Source: CAYRCU01 sp964422865
GTDB taxonomy: Bacteria > Patescibacteriota > Microgenomatia > UBA8517
Assembly: GCA_964422865.1 (NCBI GenBank)
Contig: CAYRCU010000016.1
Location: 1-23,216, forward strand
DNA length: 23,216 bases
Direction: 5' to 3'
Position numbers and translations under genes: made by a program. Shown here piece by piece: positions 1 to 7,433 of the stretch. Under the pieces are notes generated by a model, which saw only the letters and a program-made list of their open reading frames with translations, did not search any database and was not told the DNA's origin. Position 1 is the first letter of the stretch. Each line of letters opens with the position of its first letter.

Positions 1-3000
1 TACTTCCTGCCCCTCCACCTGAGATTGCAGCATCCAGGTCATCAAGGACATCCTGGACATTACTTGAAGCTGAGTTATCAAATTCATCAAAAGCTCCAAT
101 CAAATATGCTCCTGAGGTAGTTGCACTGCCTGTATCTGTTAACCCAATGCTCCCTATATGGTAATCAGTACTTGTTGTTACATCACCTACTACATCAAGA
201 ACAGTGGATGGTGCTGTTGTGCCTATACCTACGTAGCCGCTTGCATCTATTACAACTAGTCCATTCCCACTACTATTCTGCCATTCTTGTAAATTAGCTG
301 TTTGGGAGGAAGCACCCTTAATAATAAGGGGTATTTGGGTTGCACCAAGAGCATTAGTGATTACTAGATTACCATTTCCGTCTGTGATTATATTTGCTCC
401 ATAAGTTCCAGAAATTGCGTTGGTATAACTATTTGACCATTTAATTTCTTTACCCTTAGACAAAAACCAGCTGAAATTATTTACTGCATGTCTTATGTTT
501 CCATCTATATAAAAAACAATCCCACCAATGCCTGAATTATAGGCAAAACCAACATCTTGGTTTGATTGAAAAGCCAATCCGGGAGTAGTTGAATTACCAT
601 CAGCAGCAACTATTGTTCCATTTGAATTTATCTGGTTAAGCACGGTTCCAGTGCTGTCTTTTATCTCAAACAGATTCTTAGTAGTATCATCATCTGTGGT
701 TTTGAGGATGAGGGCTTCTGAGGTGGTTGTTGGTACATTGATATTTAAAGTACCTGTCATGGTGTCCCCGGCTTTTTCTACCCAGATGTCTCCTGCACCT
801 CCTGCAACAAGCCCCAGTCCTGTTCTTGCTGCTGCCGGTGAGGTGGGGTTGTAGTTTGTGCCATCCGCCATCAGGAAGTAGTTGGCTGTATTTGTTGCCA
901 TATACAAGTCATCTCCACCTATGGTTAAGTCTCCTGTTATATGGAGTTGTGTGGAAGGGGAAGTGGTGCCTATGCCGACACTTCCTTCTATGATGAGACC
1001 ATTTGTGGGAGCGGTGTTGGTGAGATAATTGCTTCCAATTGCAACGCCGCCGTTCACAACCAATCGGCTGTTAATGTTGGTGGAGGCAGGTGCTCCAATA
1101 CTGATATTTCCACTGAGGCGCTCAATAGTTAGTTGTGCTCCTGATGCGTCTCCTTCATTTGCGTTGATGTGAAGCCCCCATGTGTCTACATTGAAGCCAT
1201 AGTTTGCGCCCCAGTCACCCGCATCAAGTCGTAATGCTTCACCAGTTTTATTGATGTGTAATGTGGCTTGAGGGGAAGTGGTGCCTATACCTACCTGCCC
1301 TCCATCTTCAACAAAGATTCCGTTACTTGAGTTGTCGTAAAGGGCAAGACCTGAGTCATTTGTGGCCGAAATAGTGTTTCCTGAGAGAAGGATATTGGCT
1401 AGGGTAGTGTCACCTACTATCTGGAGGGCTGTTGTGGGGACTGTTGTGCCTATTCCTAAATATCCACTTCCACTGTCCCAGAAAAATGAGTCGGAACCTG
1501 TTATTGAGCTAGAACTGTCCCAAAACGCTACTTGTCCGTCTCTGGTTGAATTTCCGCTTACTCCACCGACTCCGGATACTGCCTTCCAACTCATTACTCC
1601 GCCGCTGGTTGAGGCTAAGACGTAATTGTCGCTGGCTGCATAGTCGGTGGGGAGAGTGTAAGTTATGTTTTGTGTTTGGTCTCCGCCTTGAAGGATAGTG
1701 TAGTACTGGGGGCTGGCTCCACCCTCAATAATTCCCAGTGTTCCAGCTAGGCTCAATTTCTGCCCCGGAGCAGTGGTGCCAATCCCGACGAGACCACCAC
1801 CGTTGACGAGTTCGAGATTGGCATTGCTATTGTCGAGAATTTTGATGGATGCTGTGCCACCTGGGGTTCTAATGTATAGCGGATTGGCGGAAGTCTCAAT
1901 GACATTGGCGGTAGCGTTGAATTGAAGTCGTCCAGCTGCAGTGATTTTGACTATTGCTGTATCACTGCTATCTTGCAGTTCTAGCAAGTTCTTTGTCGTA
2001 CTATCATCAGTTGTTTTGAGGATGAGGGCTTCTGAGGTGGTTGTTGGTACATTGATATTGAGAGTACCTGTCATTGTGTCTCCTGCCTTTTCTACCCAGA
2101 TATCTCCTGCACCTCCTGCAACAAGCCCCAGTCCTGTTCTTGCTGCTGCCGGTGAGGTGGGGTTGTAGTTTGTGCCATCCGCCATCAAGAAGTAGTTGGC
2201 TGTATTTGTTGCCATGTACAGGTCATCCCCACCAATAGTCAAATCTCCTGTAATATCTAGTTGTGTGGAGGGGAGTGTGGTTCCGATCCCTAGCCTGTTG
2301 CTTGTGTCGTTCCAGAAGAAGTTTGTGTTGTCTTCCGCCAGGTTTCCGGAGGAATCTATGAAGACAACTGAGCCTTCAGTGAGGCCGGGTGATATAGTTC
2401 CTGATATATTGCCGTAGATTGTTCCGTCAACTTCCAGATCTCCTCCTATGTATAGGTCGTTGTCCGTAGTGATTGCGCTTTCGTCCGGAGCTTCTGATGA
2501 GTTTGCGATGGCGTTATATGCCGTGGCTGTTGATCCTCCGATTTGCAGAGTGTATGTATCGGAAAGTATCAAATCGCTATCTAATGTAACATCTGCTCCT
2601 GTGGGGTCTATTTCCAGATCTCCTCCTGAGTCGACTGTGAATTGAGTATATACGGTGGAGCTGTAGCCGAGACGAATTTGTTCTGTTGTATCAACTATGT
2701 GCAGAGCTGCTCCGGGGGAGTTGGTGCCTATGCCCAGCTCGTTGGCACTGTTGTCCCAAAATAGATTAGTTGTGTCTTGGGTTATTTTTGAGCTGTCACC
2801 AAACATTACTCCGCCGCTTGTAACTGTTGTTCCATCAAGATAGTTTAGTTCTGCTGCCGTGGAGGAGACGGTGGTTCCGCCAAGTTTTAAAGTGGTGATA
2901 TCGGCAGTTCCTCCTACGTTGAGGGTTCCGTCGACTTCCAGTGTAACTCCGCTTTTTAGAGTTATGGTGTCGGCATCACCCGAGGCTTCTATTGTTGTGT

Positions 3001-3796
3001 CAGCATCCAAAGTTAGCTTGTCTGCCAGTTCCGTAAAATCAAGAGAATCGGCTGATATAAGGGAGCCGTCGATGCTTTCTGTTGTAGTAAGTAGACCGTT
3101 TGTACTGGTTACGACTCCTGTGGTTAGAGCACTGAAAGTGATTGACCCCTCGGCAGTAAGATTACCGCTTACCGAAAGGTTTTTGTTAAGAGATACATCT
3201 TCCTTAAAGGCTGTTTCAATATTTATGTTAAGGCGGGGGTTTAGGGCTTGGATGGACTGTGCAAGAACTGCGTTGTATTTGTAGAGATCTTGGTTTTTCT
3301 TCAGAGCAAGTTTGGCTTCGGAGTGTTTTTCGGAAAAAATGCTGTAAAGCTGATACGCATTACCCAGGGGAGAGGGTGTAATTTCCGCAATTTTACCTAG
3401 AATGTTGGGTGCGGAAATTAACTCTTTGTTTGCAACTGCCGGGATGGCAAGAATTATCAAAAAGAGTGTAACGACAGCGCCTTTGAGCATAGTTTTTTGT
3501 AGGGAAAGAAATGATTTGTAGGACTTAGCCGCATTGTAAAAGTAGTCCGGTGAGGGAGGAGTGATACTGCGGGTTTTTGGGGTGGGTGTTTTAAGAGATA
3601 CTCTTTTTCTTTTGGCTCTGCCGGATTTGAATTCTTGGAGAAGGGGGAGTGAGTAGCGCCTGTGTCCGCCGGGTGTCCTTTGGGCTTTTAGTTTCCCGGC
3701 TGATTCCCAGCGTCTCAGGGTTTTTGTGGAGACTTTGAGGTAATTAGCGGCTTCCTGGATTGAAAAGACCTTGTCTTTGTTGGGCAGTTTATTCAT
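1..3796 (-). CDS. HTH-TM-tail-fibre-like giant surface protein (3' end off window)
   Basis: The reading frame is open from ATG at 3796 to the left edge, at least 1265 residues with no stop, so the C terminus is missing. Residues about 10-48 are a MerR/BldC-type DNA-binding helix-turn-helix (IQEAANYLKVSTKTLRRWE, then RTPGGHRRY). A basic Pro/Ser-rich linker follows. Residues about 103-122 form one hydrophobic segment (AVVTLFLIILAIPAVA), which should put the HTH in the cytoplasm and the rest outside. The rest is tail-fibre-like: a TAAELNYLDGT motif and at least seven GIGTT-type repeats (LGIGTTLPSTQLDI, VGIGTTSPQATLHI and others). Phage tail fibres and CPR surface proteins share these beta-rich repeats; in such proteins an S74 chaperone often lies near the C terminus, which cannot be seen here. 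The role is probably adhesin or surface fibre. Whether the HTH binds DNA is unknown. It is transcribed divergently from the ATPase operon. Confidence 0.85.
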   Translation of the reverse strand, partial: MNKLPNKDKVFSIQEAANYLKVSTKTLRRWESAGKLKAQRTPGGHRRYSLPLLQEFKSGRAKRKRVSLKTPTPKTRSITPPSPDYFYNAAKSYKSFLSLQKTMLKGAVVTLFLIILAIPAVANKELISAPNILGKIAEITPSPLGNAYQLYSIFSEKHSEAKLALKKNQDLYKYNAVLAQSIQALNPRLNINIETAFKEDVSLNKNLSVSGNLTAEGSITFSALTTGVVTSTNGLLTTTESIDGSLISADSLDFTELADKLTLDADTTIEASGDADTITLKSGVTLEVDGTLNVGGTADITTLKLGGTTVSSTAAELNYLDGTTVTSGGVMFGDSSKITQDTTNLFWDNSANELGIGTNSPGAALHIVDTTEQIRLGYSSTVYTQFTVDSGGDLEIDPTGADVTLDSDLILSDTYTLQIGGSTATAYNAIANSSEAPDESAITTDNDLYIGGDLEVDGTIYGNISGTISPGLTEGSVVFIDSSGNLAEDNTNFFWNDTSNRLGIGTTLPSTQLDITGDLTIGGDDLYMATNTANYFLMADGTNYNPTSPAAARTGLGLVAGGAGDIWVEKAGDTMTGTLNINVPTTTSEALILKTTDDSTTKNLLELQDSSDTAIVKITAAGRLQFNATANVIETSANPLYIRTPGGTASIKILDNSNANLELVNGGGLVGIGTTAPGQKLSLAGTLGIIEGGASPQYYTILQGGDQTQNITYTLPTDYAASDNYVLASTSGGVMSWKAVSGVGGVSGNSTRDGQVAFWDSSSSITGSDSFFWDSGSGYLGIGTTVPTTALQIVGDTTLANILLSGNTISATNDSGLALYDNSSNGIFVEDGGQVGIGTTSPQATLHINKTGEALRLDAGDWGANYGFNVDTWGLHINANEGDASGAQLTIERLSGNISIGAPASTNINSRLVVNGGVAIGSNYLTNTAPTNGLIIEGSVGIGTTSPSTQLHITGDLTIGGDDLYMATNTANYFLMADGTNYNPTSPAAARTGLGLVAGGAGDIWVEKAGDTMTGTLNINVPTTTSEALILKTTDDDTTKNLFEIKDSTGTVLNQINSNGTIVAADGNSTTPGLAFQSNQDVGFAYNSGIGGIVFYIDGNIRHAVNNFSWFLSKGKEIKWSNSYTNAISGTYGANIITDGNGNLVITNALGATQIPLIIKGASSQTANLQEWQNSSGNGLVVIDASGYVGIGTTAPSTVLDVVGDVTTSTDYHIGSIGLTDTGSATTSGAYLIGAFDEFDNSASSNVQDVLDDLDAAISGGGAGS
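681..960. repeat. 280-bp intragenic direct repeat, copy 1
   Basis: This segment is nearly identical to 1995-2274 (offset 1314 bp, a multiple of three, so in frame). It encodes the module around GDLTIGGDDLYMATNTANYF and GDTMTGTLNINVPTTTSEAL. Differences are scattered and mostly synonymous, as expected for an internal duplication kept under selection. Confidence 0.85.
1995..2274. repeat. 280-bp intragenic direct repeat, copy 2
   Basis: Partner of 681-960 in the same giant gene. The flanking GIGTT repeats differ between the two copies, so the duplicated unit is the module between fibre repeats. Confidence 0.85.
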
Positions 3797-3810
3797 GGGC
3801 CTAGTTAAAA

Positions 3811-3849
3811 TTGGACATTTTTCTTTGTTTTTGAACTTAATATGTCCAA
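3811..3849. promoter_or_regulatory. TTGGACAT inverted repeat in the 5' leader of the HTH gene
   Basis: TTGGACAT (3811-3818) and its exact reverse complement ATGTCCAA (3842-3849) are separated by 23 nt. A third related box, GTTGGACAATTGG, lies at 4046-4058 on the other side of the intergenic region. The outer arm coincides with the start point expected from the predicted minus-strand promoter. It could be an operator for the HTH product or another regulator, or an mRNA leader hairpin with an 8-bp stem. Confidence 0.4.
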
Positions 3850-3853
3850 CTTC

Positions 3854-3882
3854 ATTGAAGCAATTTTGGGGGTCTGTGTCAA
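3854..3882 (-). promoter_or_regulatory. Predicted sigma70-type promoter of the HTH/tail-fibre gene
   Basis: On the minus strand, a perfect TTGACA (3882-3877) is followed by a 17-nt spacer and TTCAAT (3859-3854). The expected start is near 3847, leaving a leader of about 50 nt before the ATG at 3796. Confidence 0.5.
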
Positions 3883-4089
3883 GGGGTATTTAGCCTGAAA
3901 TTGATGTGGGAAAATATGCGGAGAATATAGTTAATTTTTAGCCTCAAAATGGCTGCGGAAATTATTGACGAGTGATTGTTTTGTAAAATATGTCATCTTT
4001 GTTGCGGGTTTTTATCGGATCGTGTGGTGATGTTTTTTGTTGAAAGTTGGACAATTGGCCTTGAGTTTATGTTGCTTTATATTTGGATG

Positions 4090-4117
4090 TTGATTTTAAC
4101 AGGCGACGCTCTAATAT
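4090..4117 (+). promoter_or_regulatory. Predicted promoter of the ATPase operon, apparently leaderless
   Basis: TTGATT (4090-4095), a 16-nt spacer and TAATAT (4112-4117) make a good promoter. The A of the ATG at 4124 lies seven bases past the -10 box, where transcription would start, so the first gene is probably read from a leaderless mRNA. No Shine-Dalgarno sequence precedes that ATG, which agrees. Confidence 0.5.
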
Positions 4118-4123
4118 GAATGT

Positions 4124-4918
4124 ATGAGACTGCCTAAGATAGTGTATCTTCTTTTTTTGCTTTTATTATTTTTGTTTGGCGGGATGGGGATTGCGCGTGT
4201 TAGTGCGCAGGTTACTTCGGTAGGAGTGGCTGTGCCGGTTTCTGTTGAAGGGGATGATGTGCGTGATGGCAGCTTGGTTTGCACGAGTGCTTCGGGGTAT
4301 AAGCTTTGTGATGTTGCTTATGACGGATCCATGTATGGGGTTATAAGCGACGAGGCGGCTGTGAGCTTTGAATTGGCTGAGGTTGAAGGCTCAAGGCCGG
4401 TTGTTTCTGACGGAGTGGTCATAGTGAGGGCCAAAAATACGGAAGAGGCGAGTATTAAGAAGGGAGATTTGGTTACAAGCTCGACTACTCCCGGAGTGGT
4501 GGAGCCTGCGGTGCGCAACGGATATGTCTTGGGGGTTTCTCTGGAGGATCTACCTGCGCAGACAGGCTTAGAGGGGCAGGGAGAAGGGAAGATAATGGTT
4601 GCTTTAAATATTCACCCTGCCGTGGGTTTAGCAGGGTTTAGATCAAATCTTATTGATGTCCTTAGAAGCGGAAGTTCTGCAAGCCTCCTTGAGCCTTTGG
4701 CAAGTTTGAGGTATGCGATCGCCGCGTCTGTGGTTGTTGCCAGCTTTATAATGGGTTTTGTTTATTTTGGGAGGGTTGCAAGAGAAGGGATACGTGCCCT
4801 GGGGCGCAATCCTTTGGCCAGCAAACCGATACAGTTAAGCATATTTTTTAATATTGTTTTAATGATTGTTATGGTTTTGGTTGGTTTAGGAATTGGATAT
4901 CTGGTTTTAATTTTTTAA
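4124..4918 (+). CDS. Secreted-domain protein with C-terminal ATPase c-subunit-like hairpin
   Basis: 264 residues. Residues 1-28 are a signal peptide (hydrophobic core YLLFLLLLFLFGG, likely cut after ARVSA). Residues about 29-185 are an extracytoplasmic beta-rich domain; the segment KKGDLVTSSTTPGVV followed by GYVLGVSLEDL resembles a domain common in CPR tail-fibre-like surface proteins. Residues 195-264 are two membrane helices joined by a polar loop, REGIRALGRNPLASKP. The R-N-P turn (228-230), the preceding EGI and the GLGIGYLVLIF end resemble F-type subunit c, whose loop carries a conserved R-(Q/N)-P, and the topology matches (both ends outside, loop inside). The carboxylate expected about 18 residues after the Pro is absent: neither helix has Asp or Glu. 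It is the first gene of the ATPase operon, so a structural c-like role is plausible. The c-subunit relationship is inferred from a short motif and context. Confidence 0.55.
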   Translation: MRLPKIVYLLFLLLLFLFGGMGIARVSAQVTSVGVAVPVSVEGDDVRDGSLVCTSASGYKLCDVAYDGSMYGVISDEAAVSFELAEVEGSRPVVSDGVVIVRAKNTEEASIKKGDLVTSSTTPGVVEPAVRNGYVLGVSLEDLPAQTGLEGQGEGKIMVALNIHPAVGLAGFRSNLIDVLRSGSSASLLEPLASLRYAIAASVVVASFIMGFVYFGRVAREGIRALGRNPLASKPIQLSIFFNIVLMIVMVLVGLGIGYLVLIF

Positions 4919-4919
4919 A

Positions 4920-6650
4920 ATGTTGTTTTTTCGCAATCGCCTCAAGATTAATACAGATCTATCGGCATATGCCGGTCGGGTCCAACCGGTTGTGCTTCTT
5001 GTTCTTGACGGCTGGGGGATTGCTCCTCCTTCGGACGGGAATGCGATTTCTAGAGCTAAGACGCCGAATTTTGACAGGCTGGCGGGGGAATATCCTTTTG
5101 GGGAGCTGATTGCTTCCGGGGAGAGCGTTGGGTTGACCGCTAATGAAGAGGGTAATAGCGAGGTGGGGCATTTGACGATGGGGGCCGGGAGGGTTGTTCC
5201 GCAGAGTTTGGTGAGAATTGACAAGTCGATACTGGATGGCAGTTTTTATGAGAATAGTGCTTTTTGGGCGGCTTTGGAACATACGAAAAGGAACGGTTCG
5301 GCTTTTCATATTGCCGGGCTTGTGGGAAGCGGTGAGGTTCATTCTTCAATCAAGCATTTTTGGGCACTTTTGGAGTTTTGTGAGAAGAATAATGTTTCTC
5401 AGGTTTACCTTCATTTGTTTACCGATGGACGTGATGCTCCCCCGAAGGAAGCAAAGGGAATAATAGAAGAAATAGAAAAAAGGATATCAAAACGTGACAA
5501 TATCAAGGTTGTCACGGTTTCGGGGAGGTATTTTGCAATGGATAGGGATAGGAGATGGGACAGGACGGAAAAAGCATACAAGGCGATGGTTTTGGGTGAA
5601 GGAATTAGAGTAAAAAGTGCGGTGGAGGCTGTGGAGAAAGCTTACGGGGAGGGAAAAACGGATGAGTTTATCGAGCCTTCCGTCGTAGAAGATGTTGCGG
5701 GCAAGCCTGTTGGGGTTATAAGTGACAATGATGCCGTGGTTTTTTTCAATTTCAGGATAGACAGGCCCCGGCAGATTGTGATGGCTTTGACTATGGATAA
5801 TTTTGAAGAATTAAGCGGATTTAAGCTTGAATATGACCCGCATCATGAAGAAGATAAGCCAAAAAGTGGTGAGGAGAGTGTGGTGACGGAGAAGACTTTT
5901 AGCAGGGGAGTGCGTCCGGGTAATCTTTTTGTGGTTTCAATGACGGAGTATCAGAAAAATATACCTGTTAATGCTGTAGCTTTTCTCCCGTATGTTGTTG
6001 AGGGTGGTTTGGCCGAGGTTTTGGCCAGGGCCGGCAAGAGGCAGTTTCATTTGGCGGAGAGCGAGAAAGAGCGGATGGTTACTTACTACTTTAATGGAAT
6101 GAGGGAGGGGAAATATGAGGGAGAAGATGATTTAATCGTGCCTTCTCCCAAAGTTTCTACATATGACAAGAAGCCGGAGATGAGTACGTTTGAGATTGTT
6201 GGTGCGCTGAGAGGTGCTCTGGCTTCTTCCAAATATCACTTTGTTGTTATGAATTTTGCTTGCCCTGATATGGTTGCCCACTCCGGGAATATCAGGGCGA
6301 CAATGAAAGCCGTGGAGGCTGCGGATCGGGGGTTGGGGATGGTTTCGGAGATGGTTTTGAGCCTGGGAGGGACTTTGATGATTACTGCGGATCATGGAAA
6401 TGCGGAGGAACTTGTGAGGTATTCCAAGGAGGGGTTTTATTTTGTCTCCGGGAAGGGTGAAACTGATACGAAGCATTCAAATAATCCTGTGCCGGTTTTG
6501 GTTGTGAGAGGAGATTTGCGAGGGAAAAGTGACGTGAAACTTCGGGGAACTCTTGGTGACGTGGCCCCGACTATTTTGAAAATAATGGGACTTGAGGAAA
6601 GCGCGGAAATGACCGGGAGAAACTTACTGGGGGAGGTGAACAAGAAATGA
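4920..6650 (+). CDS. gpmI: 2,3-bisphosphoglycerate-independent phosphoglycerate mutase
   Basis: It interconverts 3- and 2-phosphoglycerate in glycolysis using two Mn ions. All family motifs are visible: LVLDGWG near the N terminus, the phospho-acceptor Ser80 in GNSEVGHLTMGAGR, FTDGRDAPP, GRYFAMDRDRRW, NFACPDMVAHSG, ITADHGNAEEL and KHSNNPVPVL. At 576 residues it exceeds the usual 510 or so, because of about 20 extra N-terminal residues and a charged insertion near DPHHEEDKPKSGEE. It starts one base after the preceding stop with no clear ribosome binding site, so translation is probably coupled, and its last codons overlap the next start (ATGA). Its place between the c-like gene and subunit b is unusual. 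It is probably the organism's housekeeping mutase. Confidence 0.95.
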   Translation: MLFFRNRLKINTDLSAYAGRVQPVVLLVLDGWGIAPPSDGNAISRAKTPNFDRLAGEYPFGELIASGESVGLTANEEGNSEVGHLTMGAGRVVPQSLVRIDKSILDGSFYENSAFWAALEHTKRNGSAFHIAGLVGSGEVHSSIKHFWALLEFCEKNNVSQVYLHLFTDGRDAPPKEAKGIIEEIEKRISKRDNIKVVTVSGRYFAMDRDRRWDRTEKAYKAMVLGEGIRVKSAVEAVEKAYGEGKTDEFIEPSVVEDVAGKPVGVISDNDAVVFFNFRIDRPRQIVMALTMDNFEELSGFKLEYDPHHEEDKPKSGEESVVTEKTFSRGVRPGNLFVVSMTEYQKNIPVNAVAFLPYVVEGGLAEVLARAGKRQFHLAESEKERMVTYYFNGMREGKYEGEDDLIVPSPKVSTYDKKPEMSTFEIVGALRGALASSKYHFVVMNFACPDMVAHSGNIRATMKAVEAADRGLGMVSEMVLSLGGTLMITADHGNAEELVRYSKEGFYFVSGKGETDTKHSNNPVPVLVVRGDLRGKSDVKLRGTLGDVAPTILKIMGLEESAEMTGRNLLGEVNKK

Positions 6651-7216
6651 GTAATTTTTTAATATACTTGTTTTATGCCTTACTTTTGGTCTCTTTTTTG
6701 TTGGTATTGGTATTGGTGATGGTTCTTCTTTCTTATACCAGATTGCTTAGCAAATGGAGGGAAACGAAGGAAAAAGAGGAGAATTTTTTGATGAGGGCCG
6801 AGGAAGAGTCGCGAAGAGCTCTTTTGGATGCTCAGAAAAAAGCGCGGGAGATAGTGATGTCGGCATCTAAATTATCTGACAAGCGGAGAGAGGAAGTTGA
6901 AAGACAGATTTCAGAGAGTGTTGGAAAAATGGTTCAAGACATATCGAAGGAGATTAGAAGTGCTATGGATCTTGAGATTAAACGGTTTGGCGGGAATCTA
7001 TTGGGGGAGCTTAAAGAAGCCAGGAGAACTATGGAAGTTGAGCTTGAGAAATACAGAAAAGAGATGGAGGCGGGGCTGGAGCAGGAAGCCCGGGAGAGGA
7101 TTAGTGAGATTGTAGAGAAGGTTCTTGAGGGCGGAATCAGCAAGGCGAAGCAGGAGCAATTGATTCGAGAGGCTTTGCTTGATGCGAAGAATAGTTTTAA
7201 TGAGAAGAAAAAATAA
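6647..7216 (+). CDS. atpF: F-type ATPase subunit b-like stator protein
   Basis: 189 residues: one N-terminal membrane helix (about 4-30, LLLVSFLLVLVLVMVLL), then a long charged coiled coil to about residue 160. The end, ISEIVEKVLEGGISKAKQEQLIREAL, resembles the C-terminal helix of b that meets delta. In the F-ATPase this is the peripheral stalk. A strong GGAGGTG site lies about 8 nt before the ATG, and the start overlaps the gpmI stop by 4 nt. The membrane part lacks the Trp/Pro motif often seen after the b helix. Coiled coils diverge fast, so the call leans on position in the operon. Confidence 0.75.
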   Translation: MSNFLIYLFYALLLVSFLLVLVLVMVLLSYTRLLSKWRETKEKEENFLMRAEEESRRALLDAQKKAREIVMSASKLSDKRREEVERQISESVGKMVQDISKEIRSAMDLEIKRFGGNLLGELKEARRTMEVELEKYRKEMEAGLEQEARERISEIVEKVLEGGISKAKQEQLIREALLDAKNSFNEKKK

Positions 7217-7433
7217 ATTAAAAAAACTGGAGCTTTACCTGGCCCGCGAGCCGGGAGGGGATTTTTTGAAGGAAATTAATGGGTGGGTGAAGGAGAGCTT
7301 TGGGGAGGATGTGGTTTTGAAAATTACGGTGGATGGGTCGATTTTGGGAGGGGCAGTGGTGATATATGAGGGAAAATATTTTGACGGTTCCCTTAGAAAA
7401 AAAATTATGGAAATGGAGGGAGTGATTAAATGA
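7200..7433 (+). CDS. atpH: Short ATPase delta subunit (C-terminal domain only)
   Basis: 77 residues from the ATG at 7200; ATG at 7179 would add seven residues, but GAAGAA lies at a fair distance before 7200. Canonical delta is about 180 residues. Only the part equivalent to the C-terminal domain is here: VVLKITVDGSILGG followed by GKYFDGSLRKKI, matching the family pattern of a beta strand, a conserved (L/I)GG and a DGS near the end. The N-terminal helical bundle that caps F1 by binding alpha is missing. The gene overlaps atpF by 17 nt and atpA by 4 nt (ATGA). Family assignment rests on these motifs and on position. Confidence 0.7.
   Translation: MRRKNKLKKLELYLAREPGGDFLKEINGWVKESFGEDVVLKITVDGSILGGAVVIYEGKYFDGSLRKKIMEMEGVIK

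Larger units (their letters stand above)
3797..4123. other. Divergent intergenic control region
   Basis: This 327-nt region has no convincing gene. It separates the leftward HTH/tail-fibre gene from the rightward ATPase operon and should hold both promoters. It also holds three TTGGACA-type boxes. Apart from these I see only AT-rich unstructured sequence between about 3885 and 4040. Confidence 0.7.

Noticed and set aside
651..3284. Plus-strand open frames opposite the left giant gene (up to 141 residues)
   Set aside because: They mirror the repeats of the minus-strand gene and have no family motif or ribosome binding site. They are antisense shadows.
4124..4918. Ordinary ATP synthase subunit c
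   Set aside because: It is far too long, has a signal peptide and an outer domain, and lacks the Asp/Glu needed for ion transport, so it is reported as c-like only.
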